Source: Bog-950 sp046329535
GTDB taxonomy: Bacteria; Bacteroidota; Bacteroidia; Chitinophagales; LD1
Length of the DNA: 64,000 nucleotides
Reading direction: 5' to 3'
NCBI GenBank assembly: GCA_046329535.1
Contig: JAXLUN010000005.1
Coordinates: 268,244-332,243, forward strand
Below are positions 42,223 through 51,208 of the stretch, in pieces (within the stretch, counting starts at the first letter, position 1; each line of letters begins with the position of its first letter). The notes beneath the pieces were generated by a model. It saw only the letters and a program-made list of their open reading frames with translations, made no database searches and had not been told where the DNA came from. The position numbers were made by a program, and so were the translations under genes.

Positions 42223-44439
42223 ATGACTCATCATATGCAACGTACTTTTCCTGTGTTTGGAATGACTTGCGCCAGTTGCGCTTTGAGTATAGAAAGTATG
42301 CTTCGTGCACAGCAAGGTGTAGTTAAAGCTAATGTAAACATCGCGGATAATACGGCAACTATGGAGTATACTGCCGCTGCCAAGTTGGAAGATATTCAGC
42401 GGGCAATTCAATCTATCGGTTATAATTTAGATATTGATGAACATCGCTCTCCCGAAGATGTAGAAGCTGAACGCCACCGCTCGATTATGAAGCTTCAGCG
42501 TAATATGATTCTGGCCTTTATACTAACATGGCCGGTGTTTGTATTGGGCATGTTCTTTCACCACAATCAAAATGGTCGATATGTTTCAATGATACTTAGT
42601 GCCGCTGTGGTTTTTTACCTTGGTCGGCAGTTTTTCATTATGGCCTTTAAACAAGCCCGACATGGCCAAATGAATATGGATACGCTGGTATCTCTAAGTA
42701 CGGGTGTTTCGTTTTTATTCAGCGCCTTTAATACAATTTTTCCGCAGGTTTTACAGAGTAAAGGCTTACACCCGGACGTATATTTTGAAAGTGCTGCTGT
42801 TATAACCTCTTTCATCTTGTTAGGTAAGTATCTCGAAGAACGAGCCAAGGGGAACACCTCATCAGCCATTCAAATGCTCATTGGTCTTCAACCCCAAACA
42901 GTTACTCTGTTGCAAAGCAACACTGAAACACAGGTAAAAATTGAAGAGGTGAAGCAGAATGATCTGTTACGTATTAAGCCGGGAGAAAAAATTGCCGTAG
43001 ATGGGCAGGTAACAGAGGGTCAAAGCTATATAGATGAAAGTATGATATCCGGTGAGCCTTTACCGGTTCAGAAGCTACCAACAGCCAAAGTATATGCAGG
43101 CACTATTAATCAGAACGGCACCTTGGTTATTAGAGCTGAAAAGTTGGGTAAAGACACTATGCTGGGGCAGATTATACGTACTATACAGCAGGCACAAGGG
43201 AGCAAAGCCCCTGTGCAACGCGTAGTAGATAAAGTAGCTTCTGTTTTTGTGCCAACGGTTGTTTTTGTTTCATTACTCACTTTTATTATTTGGCTGTCAG
43301 CAGGAGGTTCCTCCTATCTTTTGCATGGATTTATATCGGCTGTTAGTGTGTTGGTCATTGCCTGTCCCTGTGCATTGGGTTTGGCAACGCCTACGGCTAT
43401 TATGGTTGGTGTAGGCAAAGGAGCACAAAACGGCATTCTGATTCGAAATGTAGAAGCACTTGAAAATGCGAAACACGTTAATGTGATACTACTCGATAAA
43501 ACAGGTACCATTACACAAGGTAAACCTGAAGTTACCGATTTTATCTGGCTGAATAAGGACTACGAAAGCCGTATTACATTTCTTTCTGCGATAGAGAAAC
43601 GCTCGGAGCACCCATTAGCCGATGCGGTAGTAAAATATCTGAGTGTAAAAGATGATTTGGTTACGCTTTCGTCCTTTGAATCAATCACCGGGAAAGGAGT
43701 AACTGCATCAGTGAATGGGAAGCAATATCGGGTTGGTAGTGAAAAATGGATGAAAGAGAAACTGGTTTGGATATTGCCCGATATAGCACAGCAGATAACT
43801 ACTTGGCAACAGCGGGGTAAAACGGTAATTTGCTTTGCCGAAAACAGTGATCTGTTAGCTCTAATAGCCTTGGCTGATCCTCTAAAACCAACCTCGTACT
43901 CCGCTATTTCGGAATTGAAATGTCACAACGAGGTGATTATGCTGACTGGTGACAATGCTCTGACAGCCCAACAGGTTGCCCTGGCGGCTGGGATAGAGAA
44001 GTGTTATGCTGATATGCTGCCGTCAGAAAAAGCAAAGTTTGTGCAAGATCAAAAAAACAAGGGCCGAAAAGTAGCTATGATAGGCGATGGTATTAATGAC
44101 AGTGAAGCACTGGCTGCAGCCGATATCAGCATGGCTATGGGAAAAGGTACTGACATAGCTATGAATGTAGCCGACATTACGCTCATGCATAGCGATCTTT
44201 CAGGGATCGCAAAAGCCATTAACTTATCCAAACAGATAACCGCAACCATTCGCCAAAACCTTTTCTGGGCATTTATTTACAATTTGGTAGGTATTCCTCT
44301 GGCTGCTGGTGTTTTGTATCCTTTTACAGGGTTTCAATTGGACCCAATGATAGCCAGTGCAGCTATGGCTTTAAGTTCTGTGTCGGTTGTAAGCAACAGT
44401 TTGTGGTTGAAAACTAAACAATTACACTCTGCTTCATGA
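42223..44439 (+). CDS. copA: Copper-translocating P1B-type ATPase
   Basis: 738 residues from the ATG at 42223 (an ATG at 42235 is also possible; the TTG at 42217 is not needed). An N-terminal heavy-metal-associated domain has GMTCASC (Cys16, Cys19). Eight membrane helices are expected. The ion-binding motif is CPC at residues 381-383 (IACPCALGLATP), typical of Cu+ exporters. The phosphorylated Asp425 is in DKTGTITQGKP; SGEP, HPLADAVV, TGDN and GDGINDSEAL follow in order. It pumps Cu+ out of the cytosol. No copZ, regulator or efflux partner gene is adjacent. Confidence 0.93.
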   Translation: MTHHMQRTFPVFGMTCASCALSIESMLRAQQGVVKANVNIADNTATMEYTAAAKLEDIQRAIQSIGYNLDIDEHRSPEDVEAERHRSIMKLQRNMILAFILTWPVFVLGMFFHHNQNGRYVSMILSAAVVFYLGRQFFIMAFKQARHGQMNMDTLVSLSTGVSFLFSAFNTIFPQVLQSKGLHPDVYFESAAVITSFILLGKYLEERAKGNTSSAIQMLIGLQPQTVTLLQSNTETQVKIEEVKQNDLLRIKPGEKIAVDGQVTEGQSYIDESMISGEPLPVQKLPTAKVYAGTINQNGTLVIRAEKLGKDTMLGQIIRTIQQAQGSKAPVQRVVDKVASVFVPTVVFVSLLTFIIWLSAGGSSYLLHGFISAVSVLVIACPCALGLATPTAIMVGVGKGAQNGILIRNVEALENAKHVNVILLDKTGTITQGKPEVTDFIWLNKDYESRITFLSAIEKRSEHPLADAVVKYLSVKDDLVTLSSFESITGKGVTASVNGKQYRVGSEKWMKEKLVWILPDIAQQITTWQQRGKTVICFAENSDLLALIALADPLKPTSYSAISELKCHNEVIMLTGDNALTAQQVALAAGIEKCYADMLPSEKAKFVQDQKNKGRKVAMIGDGINDSEALAAADISMAMGKGTDIAMNVADITLMHSDLSGIAKAINLSKQITATIRQNLFWAFIYNLVGIPLAAGVLYPFTGFQLDPMIASAAMALSSVSVVSNSLWLKTKQLHSAS

Positions 44440-44474
44440 ATGGCAATTAGAAATGAAAGCTAATATGAGGGTGG

Positions 44475-45098
44475 TTAAGTGCTGATTAGTGCGAGTAAAT
44501 CCCAGACAAGCAGATAACATCCGCTACGATAATTAGGAAGGTCGTCTTTTTTTACCCAGCGCACATCATCAATACCTTCCTCGGTTTGAGGTATTAGATT
44601 AGACTGTCCCAATCGTGCCTGCATGTAATACCAACAGGTTTCCTTTAGGCAGCGTTTCCCCTTTAACGTATATGCATGATAGGTATGAATAGGCTTATCT
44701 TGTACAGTTTCAATTTTTACTCCGGTTTCTTCCTCTACTTCTCGTACAGCACCAGCCATGATATCTTCATTCATTTCAATTTTTCCTTTAGCCATATCCC
44801 ACTTGCCCCTGCGGTGTATCAGGAGTAACTCATCATACTCATTGGTAACTAAACCACCTCCGGCTATTACAATTTCAACCTGTTCCATAAACTGGCAAAG
44901 CACCTCTCCGGGTTTATTGCATATGGCAATAATGTTTCCATTGCTGACACCATCGAACAATACATCGGGGCGTTTGAAAAAGTAATTGGTTTCTGCTTCG
45001 TTGCTTAAAACCTTACTAAAATTTTTGTTGATTTGCGAGCTGTCTGACGTAACCAGCAGATAAGAATCATTAAAGTAAACCTTATAATCTCTGTACAT
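44475..45098 (-). CDS. NUDIX hydrolase
   Basis: 207 residues. The Nudix box G-x5-E-x7-REUxEE-x2-GU is intact: GKIEMNEDIMAGAVREVEEE followed by TGV. The N-terminal 80 residues (RDYKVYFNDSYLLVTSDSSQ...) form an extra domain not needed for catalysis. Substrate is not predictable; the family cleaves nucleoside diphosphates linked to another moiety. The ATG at 45098 is 2 bases from the divergent pyrE ATG at 45101, so promoters of both must lie inside the opposite gene or overlap. Confidence 0.85.
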   Translation of the reverse strand: MYRDYKVYFNDSYLLVTSDSSQINKNFSKVLSNEAETNYFFKRPDVLFDGVSNGNIIAICNKPGEVLCQFMEQVEIVIAGGGLVTNEYDELLLIHRRGKWDMAKGKIEMNEDIMAGAVREVEEETGVKIETVQDKPIHTYHAYTLKGKRCLKETCWYYMQARLGQSNLIPQTEEGIDDVRWVKKDDLPNYRSGCYLLVWDLLALIST

Positions 45099-45100
45099 AC

Positions 45101-45739
45101 ATGATTTATAACAACGTAATTGCCCGTGAAGTTGCAGAATACTTATTGGAAATAAAAGCAGTGGTGCTGAATGCCGGAGAGCCGTTCACCTGGGCGAGCG
45201 GCTTAAAGAGCCCGATATACTGTGATAACCGTAAAACACTATCCTACCCCAAAGTACGCACTTATATCAAATCTGCTTTTGCTGATACCATTTCGGAAGA
45301 ATTCAAAAACTGTGATGTGATTGCAGGCGTAGCCACCGCAGGTATCCCTCACGGTGCTTTGGTAGCCGATGTATTAAATAAGCCTTTTGTTTATGTCCGC
45401 GATAAGCCGAAGGGGCATGGGCTGACGAATCAGATAGAAGGCAAACTGGAGAAAGGTCAGCGGGTGGTGTTGATTGAAGATTTGATTTCTACAGGTGGAA
45501 GTTCACTCAAAGCTGTTGATGCCCTGCGTGATGCGGGAGCGGAGGTTTTGGGTTTGGGAGCTATATTTACTTATGGGTTTGATAAAAGTATAAAAGCATT
45601 TGAGCAGGCTGGTTGTAAATTCTTTACCCTTTCAGATTACCCAACTCTGCTGGAAATTGCCTTAAGGTTAGATTACATTAAACCAGCCGACAAAGAAACC
45701 TTACTTAATTGGTATCAGAATCCGGAAGGCTGGAGATAA
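45101..45739 (+). CDS. pyrE: Orotate phosphoribosyltransferase
   Basis: 212 residues. PyrE adds orotate to PRPP to make orotidine monophosphate in pyrimidine synthesis. The PRPP-binding motif VVLIEDLISTGGSSL is complete, and the early GEPFTWASGLKSPIYCDNRK region and the KGHG loop (YVRDKPKGHGLTNQIEG) belong to this family. Length fits the shorter PyrE group. It shares its start with the divergent NUDIX gene (2-base gap) and is followed after 12 bases by a thioesterase gene. Confidence 0.95.
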   Translation: MIYNNVIAREVAEYLLEIKAVVLNAGEPFTWASGLKSPIYCDNRKTLSYPKVRTYIKSAFADTISEEFKNCDVIAGVATAGIPHGALVADVLNKPFVYVRDKPKGHGLTNQIEGKLEKGQRVVLIEDLISTGGSSLKAVDALRDAGAEVLGLGAIFTYGFDKSIKAFEQAGCKFFTLSDYPTLLEIALRLDYIKPADKETLLNWYQNPEGWR

Positions 45740-45751
45740 AGCTTACGAAAC

Positions 45752-46156
45752 ATGTTTATATACCATCATCCTCTTCGTGTTCGATATGGTGACACTGACC
45801 AAATGGGTTATGTATATTACGGCAATTATGGTTACTATTACGAGCAGGCACGTGCTGAAGCGATTCGTTCTATTGGTATTACGTATAAAGAATTGGAAGA
45901 TTCAGGTATTATGATGCCTATCACAAGAATGAATATCAAATATGTCCGGCCGGCAGTTTATGATGAATTATTGGTTATTAAGACATTCGTTCCCCAATTA
46001 CCAACCCGCATAATTACCTTTCATTATGAGATATTCAATGAGAAAGAACAATTGATAAACGAAGGTGAAACACATCTGGCATTTATAGATGCAGAAACGC
46101 GGAAAATGAAAACTGCACCAGCCCTTTTGCTGGATAAAATGCAGCCATTCTATTAA
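45752..46156 (+). CDS. YbgC-type acyl-CoA thioesterase (hotdog fold)
   Basis: 134 residues with a single 4HBT hotdog domain. The motif RVRYGDTDQMGYVYYGNYGYYYEQ, given here only as landmark, contains the catalytic Asp of the YbgC/4-hydroxybenzoyl-CoA thioesterase family, and the helix EQARAEAIRSIGITYKEL follows as usual. It cleaves acyl-CoA, often short or branched chains. Located 12 bases after pyrE and 27 before the YihY-family gene, so probably co-transcribed. Confidence 0.85.
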   Translation: MFIYHHPLRVRYGDTDQMGYVYYGNYGYYYEQARAEAIRSIGITYKELEDSGIMMPITRMNIKYVRPAVYDELLVIKTFVPQLPTRIITFHYEIFNEKEQLINEGETHLAFIDAETRKMKTAPALLLDKMQPFY

Positions 46157-46183
46157 TCGTATCTTTACCTGCTTATTGAAAGT

Positions 46184-47164
46184 ATGATTCAACTTTGGGC
46201 AAAATTGGCTGAACGCTATCCTTTCTTGTTAGATGTTATGGTAAAGGCTAAAACCTTTACTCTGCCAGGTTTTGACGGAGTGCCGGTGTTTGAAGTATAT
46301 CAGTTTTTTATAGCAGAAATAAGGGCTAATTCGTTACCAACAAGAAGTAAGTCTATCGCATTCAGTTTCTTTCTGGCTTTTTTCCCGGCACTCACATTTA
46401 TCTTCTCCTTAATACCCTATCTACCTTATTTCAGTGATATGGATACTAAGATTATGGAGTTTCTGAAGCAGGTTTTACCGAATAAAGAAACTTACGCTTT
46501 CATTAAGTCATTTGTTCAGCCACTCTTACAGGATTTAGCGAAGCATAAACGAGGAGGGCTCTTAACCGGTTCGTTTTTTATGGTCATATTTTTAACGTCA
46601 AACGGGGTGATGGCCATGATGAGTTCTTTCGATAAATCTTATGATCATTATAAAAAGAGAAATGCTCTTCAGAGCCGATATGTAGCTCTCAAAATCACAT
46701 TTCTGCTGATTATGCTGTTCATCTTCTCTATAGCTCTGATTATCCTGGGAGAAGATATACTGGCTTTTATTTTTGATATGTTGAGTATTAAAAACAGGTT
46801 TACTGTATTGCTGCTCAACCTGCTTCGTTATGTTCTTATTCTACTTATGTTTTTCTTTTCAATTTCCCTGATTTATTACTACGGTCCTGCAACTAAAAAG
46901 AAATATAAGTTCATATCTACAGGAGCTAGTGTGGCAACGTTTTTATCTATTCTTGTTTCGGTAGGATTTTCATATTGGGTTAGTAACTTCAATAAGCTGA
47001 ATGTGATTTTTGGGTCAATTGGTACTATTATGTTGCTTATGATTTGGCTTAACCTCAACGCGTTTGTTTTATTGATTGGTTATGAAATAAATGCCAGCAT
47101 ACACTACAATACTACACTCCGTACCAAAGAGTTGGATGTAAAGGATGTGGAGAAGCGTAAATAG
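46184..47164 (+). CDS. YihY/BrkB-family inner membrane protein
   Basis: 326 residues with six membrane helices (about 60-80, 125-145, 170-195, 215-240, 250-270 and 275-300). Family landmarks are RSKSIAFSFFLAFFPALTFI, GGLLTGSFFMVIFLTSNGVM, YYYGPATKKK and IWLNLNAFVLLIGYEINA. The family was once called RNase BN, a wrong name; its present role is unclear and it is thought to be a membrane transporter or structural factor. A near-match promoter TATCTTTA (46160-46167) precedes it. Confidence 0.88.
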   Translation: MIQLWAKLAERYPFLLDVMVKAKTFTLPGFDGVPVFEVYQFFIAEIRANSLPTRSKSIAFSFFLAFFPALTFIFSLIPYLPYFSDMDTKIMEFLKQVLPNKETYAFIKSFVQPLLQDLAKHKRGGLLTGSFFMVIFLTSNGVMAMMSSFDKSYDHYKKRNALQSRYVALKITFLLIMLFIFSIALIILGEDILAFIFDMLSIKNRFTVLLLNLLRYVLILLMFFFSISLIYYYGPATKKKYKFISTGASVATFLSILVSVGFSYWVSNFNKLNVIFGSIGTIMLLMIWLNLNAFVLLIGYEINASIHYNTTLRTKELDVKDVEKRK

Positions 47165-47251
47165 ACTGCGTTAATCTGCATCAACAAACTTTTCTGAAAT
47201 ATTTCTGCATCCATACTTGGCAATGTTTACTGCTTTTCTATTTTTGCCCAC

Positions 47252-47339
47252 GGAGAGATGGCAGAGCGGTTGATTGCAGCTGTCTTGAAAACAGCCGTGG
47301 GTGATGAGCCCACCGGGGGTTCGAATCCCTCTCTCTCCG
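47252..47339 (+). tRNA. tRNA-Ser, anticodon TGA
   Basis: 88 bases with the acceptor stem GGAGAGA/TCTCTCC, a long variable arm (GTGGG...CCCAC) as in class II tRNAs, anticodon stem GCTGT/ACAGC around loop CTTGAAA (anticodon TGA), and TpsiC arm GGGGGTTCGAATCCCT. The 3' CCA is not encoded. Discriminator base is G, as in serine tRNAs. Confidence 0.95.
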
Positions 47340-47354
47340 CTTGTCAGAATCAAT

Positions 47355-47392
47355 AAACGCCTGATTATCAAATAGATATTCGGGCGTTTTTT
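47355..47392 (+). terminator. Terminator after tRNA-Ser
   Basis: AAACGCC (47355-47361) pairs with GGCGTTT (47383-47389), extended by a G-U and G-C pair, then a T run. Normal for a tRNA transcript end. Confidence 0.8.
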
Positions 47393-47393
47393 A

Positions 47394-47439
47394 TTGGGGC
47401 AAGTAGATATTTTTATTTGGGGCAAGAAATGGATATTTC
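47394..47439 (+). repeat. Two-copy 23-base direct repeat beside tRNA-Ser
   Basis: TTGGGGCAAG begins at 47394 and again at 47417, each followed by an A/T-rich stretch with GATATTT. It lies just past the tRNA terminator and before the OLD nuclease gene. Confidence 0.6.
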
Positions 47440-47509
47440 TAGCATCCTTCATCCTCAACTATGGGTTACCTTTTTCGGAGCCACGAAGAGACTAACAGTG
47501 CCATACGTT

Positions 47510-49672
47510 CTATGCAAAAACCTTCGAAACAATAGTTTGAAGTTCATGCACCGAAGCATCGCCCTTTCCCATTTTGAACCGGCCCTCTAGTAAAAACTCT
47601 CTTGTGATTTTTTCACCAGCATCTAAGGCCTTTGAGGGCTTATCAGAACCGGTGGTGCCTTCGGGATAATAATCTTCAACCGCACCTCTTCGAAGAATGT
47701 AAATCCCTTCCTGCCAAAGTGATTGTAAAAATGCGTCCAATTCAGCGGATTTAAAATCATTCGACAATACTTGTCTTCGGCGATTATTCGTTTCTTCCGC
47801 AAATAGATAGTTTACTTCTAAAACTTCTTCTTGAGTTAAGGCCCTTTGTTTCGCGATATCATTAACGAGGTGTTTCAGCCTTTGGTATTTCTCGCCCCAT
47901 GAATATTTCGCAATCATAGCTTTTACCTTTGCTCCGTTAGGAGTTCCGTCAACACCTTCTTTATCAGCTTCGTCATCCAATTGTTTTAGAATAGCATCTC
48001 TTCGTTCCTTAATATCTTTTAATTCTAGCTGTTCAATCCCATCGATGAAAACATCCAGATCCAATAGCACGTGAACTTCTACATCAAATTCTTTAAAAAA
48101 GTCTTTGAAGCGCTTAACGTTTGTTTTACCACTAATTCTTATGATCGGAATGTTTTGCAAATCAAAGTCCCATTTAGTGTCTAAGCATTTAGATGCTTTC
48201 TTCAAAAAAATTAAGTCCGAATCTCCCTCGACTAATAAAATTTTCCTGGCAAAAAATGCTGCTGCATTATTTTCAAAGCATATTAACTGAAAGGCGTTCT
48301 TCGCTCCCATTTCAGTTAGAAAGTCAATGCTTTTTAGCTTGCCAAAGGGCTTCCCTTCGGCAGGGTATTCCTTGATTATTTTAATAAATGTTCCCAATGG
48401 TTGTGGGAACACAAACAACGGTGAATGCGTAGAAACCAAAACCTGATTATTTGCATCCGTTAAGTTTCTTAAAGCTTCAAACAATATTTTTTGCGCGTTT
48501 GGGTGTAGGTACAACTCGGGTTCTTCGAATAGAAATAAATACGGCTGAGGGTGAATATCTTCTATGGTCTTTACCTCTTCTACGGATTTTGTCTCAACAA
48601 TTCCTACTTCTTTTAATTCTTTCTCACTTTCCTTTTGCAACCGATACATCTCAACATATGACCTTAAAAGTGCAAAGGTCAAAGATCGTTTTAAACCATC
48701 TCCTTTGTTTTCAATAGTGTCACTCACACCATCATTAACCAATATTTGGGCATTAGTAAACACTTGTTTTAGTTCAGGCTTAGGGACTTTAACTTCAATG
48801 TTCACTCTGGGAAAATTCTCCTTCGTGAATTTGTTCACTAAACTTTCAAACGATTTAATCTCTGGTAGGCGTGAATCATTCCTCTCGCCTTTTTCATTTT
48901 CAATCACATTGAGCAGGGTATGGAGTTTCTCAAAAGAGGATTGGATATCCTTAATACTCGGGGACTTTTCGATGAATTTTTGAATAATTCCCAAAAGTTT
49001 GCCAAATGTTGCAGCTTCCTTTGTCTTAACATCATCAGATAAATCTTTAACCGCTGGTATTAAGATAGGTTCAGGTAAAAAAGGAAAAATACTTTTATCA
49101 ATACCAGTAGGCAAATCAGCAATTGCTTCTACCAAATCTTCTTCTAAAAGACCCGTTGCAATTTTCTCTAATGCTTCTTTAGCCGCCCCAATAGTGCCTA
49201 AACCCTGCAATTTTTCAGCATGTTCTGGTAAAACCGCAATGAGTGTTTCTGAAATGGCTTTACCCTTTTTCCCCGTTAAAAGTTCGTCATAAACTTTTTT
49301 ATGGAGGTGTTTGTTTTTAGCTACCCACCGTTTGCATAGCAATTTAGTAGTTCCATCAGGGAAGTAAGTTCTTACAAGTTTTACATGGCCCGAACGAATT
49401 ATTTCCCGAATGCGTTCTCTATGTTCGACGTCAAGGCGATTTATATCACCATCAGTAATAGAATCGAAATGTAACTCAATATTTATATTCTGATTAGGAT
49501 CATAAAATTCGCCCGATGAAAGCTTCTGACTAGAAAAGAATAGTTTAACTGCCAGCAAGACGGAGGATTTCCCGGCATTGTTTTCTCCGATTATGCAGCC
49601 CATTTGGGTCAGTTTGAAACTACCGCTTTTAATACCTCGGTAGTTGTCAATAAAAACGTAGTTAATTTTCAT
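47510..49672 (-). CDS. OLD-family ATP-dependent nuclease (AAA ATPase plus Toprim)
   Basis: 720 residues. The ATPase half has Walker A GENNAGKSS (29-37), a long helical insertion, signature-like SDTIENKGDGLKRSLTFALL, Walker B LFLFEEPELYLHP (about 380) and the switch His in STHSPLFV. The Toprim half starts at about residue 478 with ILLVEGDSDLIFL (catalytic Glu) and continues with VLLDLDVFID (Asp). OLD proteins are DNA nucleases; class 1 members act alone and several give phage or plasmid defence. There is no UvrD-type gene next door, so this is not an obvious Gabija pair. It is divergent from sbcD across 285 bases. Confidence 0.85.
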   Translation of the reverse strand: MKINYVFIDNYRGIKSGSFKLTQMGCIIGENNAGKSSVLLAVKLFFSSQKLSSGEFYDPNQNINIELHFDSITDGDINRLDVEHRERIREIIRSGHVKLVRTYFPDGTTKLLCKRWVAKNKHLHKKVYDELLTGKKGKAISETLIAVLPEHAEKLQGLGTIGAAKEALEKIATGLLEEDLVEAIADLPTGIDKSIFPFLPEPILIPAVKDLSDDVKTKEAATFGKLLGIIQKFIEKSPSIKDIQSSFEKLHTLLNVIENEKGERNDSRLPEIKSFESLVNKFTKENFPRVNIEVKVPKPELKQVFTNAQILVNDGVSDTIENKGDGLKRSLTFALLRSYVEMYRLQKESEKELKEVGIVETKSVEEVKTIEDIHPQPYLFLFEEPELYLHPNAQKILFEALRNLTDANNQVLVSTHSPLFVFPQPLGTFIKIIKEYPAEGKPFGKLKSIDFLTEMGAKNAFQLICFENNAAAFFARKILLVEGDSDLIFLKKASKCLDTKWDFDLQNIPIIRISGKTNVKRFKDFFKEFDVEVHVLLDLDVFIDGIEQLELKDIKERRDAILKQLDDEADKEGVDGTPNGAKVKAMIAKYSWGEKYQRLKHLVNDIAKQRALTQEEVLEVNYLFAEETNNRRRQVLSNDFKSAELDAFLQSLWQEGIYILRRGAVEDYYPEGTTGSDKPSKALDAGEKITREFLLEGRFKMGKGDASVHELQTIVSKVFA

Positions 49673-49957
49673 TACTAGTTATTGGTTTAGGAGTAATTGA
49701 ATTATCAATGATTACACCCCTTCATAATTCAAGCCATAAGCAAACTGACACTATCGTGTAATCTTAGTTCAAACTTAATAGATTTATAATTATTAAATGG
49801 AGGCTGCGAAACATGCTAGCCACAATTAAACTCTAATGTTAATATTTTTGTCTTATTGACTTATGGAAAATGTTGTATTTTTTGTTGTGGAATACTCTCT
49901 TTCTAGACAAATCCATTATACTTTTTTAAATAGGCAGAAAAAATACTTTAAACAGCC

Positions 49958-51208
49958 ATGAAAATTCTTCACACTGCCGATTGGCATATAGGCCAACTTT
50001 TTCACGAGTATGATCGTAGTTATGAGCACCAACGATTTTTAAACTGGCTGTTAGAAGCGCTTGTTAGCGAGCATATAGATGTCTTACTAATTAGCGGAGA
50101 TGTTTTTGATTCATCTAATCCCGCAGCTTACTCTGTCAAAATGCTTTATAGTTTCTTGAGTCAGGCGGTAAAATCAAATCCTGATTTGCAGATAATTATG
50201 ACAGCGGGTAATCACGATTCTGCATCAAGATTAGAATCTCCTAAACCATTGCTCGAGTCATTCAATATATATGTCATTGGTCTTATTGAAAAAAAACAAG
50301 ATGGTAGTATAGATTACGAAAAACTAATCATTCCCTTGAAAAATAAAGACGGAGTGATTAAAGCCTGGTGTATAGCAGTTCCCTTTTTGCGAATGGGCGA
50401 TTATCCTATTATTTCGGACACCGAAAATCCTTATGCTGCTGGTGTTGCATCATTTTATACTGAAGCGTATGACTGCGCCTGTGCCAAAAGACAGGCAAAG
50501 GAGCCCATTATTTGTATGGGTCACCTGCATGCACAGCAAACGGATATGAGCGAAGTCGACAAAACGGTTGAACGCGCTATTATGGGCGGCATTGAGTGCA
50601 TTGGCGCTTCAGCTTTCCACGAAGAAATCCGATATGTAGCCCTAGGACATATTCATAAAGCCCAACGTATAGCAAGTAAGGAACACATCAGGTATTGCGG
50701 CAGTCCTATCCCCATGTCCTTTTCGGAACTCAATTATAAGCACCAAATCATTGTTTTTGACCTGGAAGACCTAGGTATTAGTAATCTGAAATCTGTCGAC
50801 GTGCCGGTCTCGGTAGAATTAAAGAGAGTGCCATCGGTTCATAGCTCATTGACAGAAGTACTAAGTGCATTACAGCAATTACCTGACACGGGTGCGGACC
50901 CCTTATCAACGCCCTACCTTGAAGTCCGAGTATTACTTGATGGACCTGAACCTGGACTGCGCCACAAGATAGAAACAGCCCTATGCGGAAAAGACGTCCG
51001 CTTGGCTAAAATTGATGTAAAGTACCCCGCAATCACAACTACGGGCGGTGTTGCAGCTGCTGTTGCAGAAAACAATCTCAACGAACTACGGCCTGAAGAT
51101 GTGTTTGAAAAAGTATATCGGACTAAGTATAATAATACCGTTCCGACAGAGCTGCTCCAATTATTTAACAAGGTAACTCAAGAGGTGGCCCAATCTGATG
51201 TCATATGA
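49958..51208 (+). CDS. sbcD: Nuclease SbcCD subunit D
   Basis: 416 residues. SbcD is the Mre11-type nuclease that, with SbcC, cleaves DNA ends, hairpins and protein-blocked ends. Phosphoesterase motifs: LHTADWHIGQ (Asp8, His10), LISGDVFDS (Asp48), TAGNHDSASR (Asn85, His86), MGHLHAQ, and ALGHIHKAQ. The stop overlaps the sbcC start by 4 bases (ATGA). The C-terminal capping region is normal in length. Confidence 0.95.
   Translation: MKILHTADWHIGQLFHEYDRSYEHQRFLNWLLEALVSEHIDVLLISGDVFDSSNPAAYSVKMLYSFLSQAVKSNPDLQIIMTAGNHDSASRLESPKPLLESFNIYVIGLIEKKQDGSIDYEKLIIPLKNKDGVIKAWCIAVPFLRMGDYPIISDTENPYAAGVASFYTEAYDCACAKRQAKEPIICMGHLHAQQTDMSEVDKTVERAIMGGIECIGASAFHEEIRYVALGHIHKAQRIASKEHIRYCGSPIPMSFSELNYKHQIIVFDLEDLGISNLKSVDVPVSVELKRVPSVHSSLTEVLSALQQLPDTGADPLSTPYLEVRVLLDGPEPGLRHKIETALCGKDVRLAKIDVKYPAITTTGGVAAAVAENNLNELRPEDVFEKVYRTKYNNTVPTELLQLFNKVTQEVAQSDVI

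Noticed and set aside
47171..47458. 95-residue minus-strand reading frame
   Set aside because: It runs through tRNA-Ser on the opposite strand and shows no protein features.
47510..49672. Gabija GajA
   Set aside because: OLD-type nuclease has no UvrD-like GajB neighbour; a single-gene OLD call is safer.
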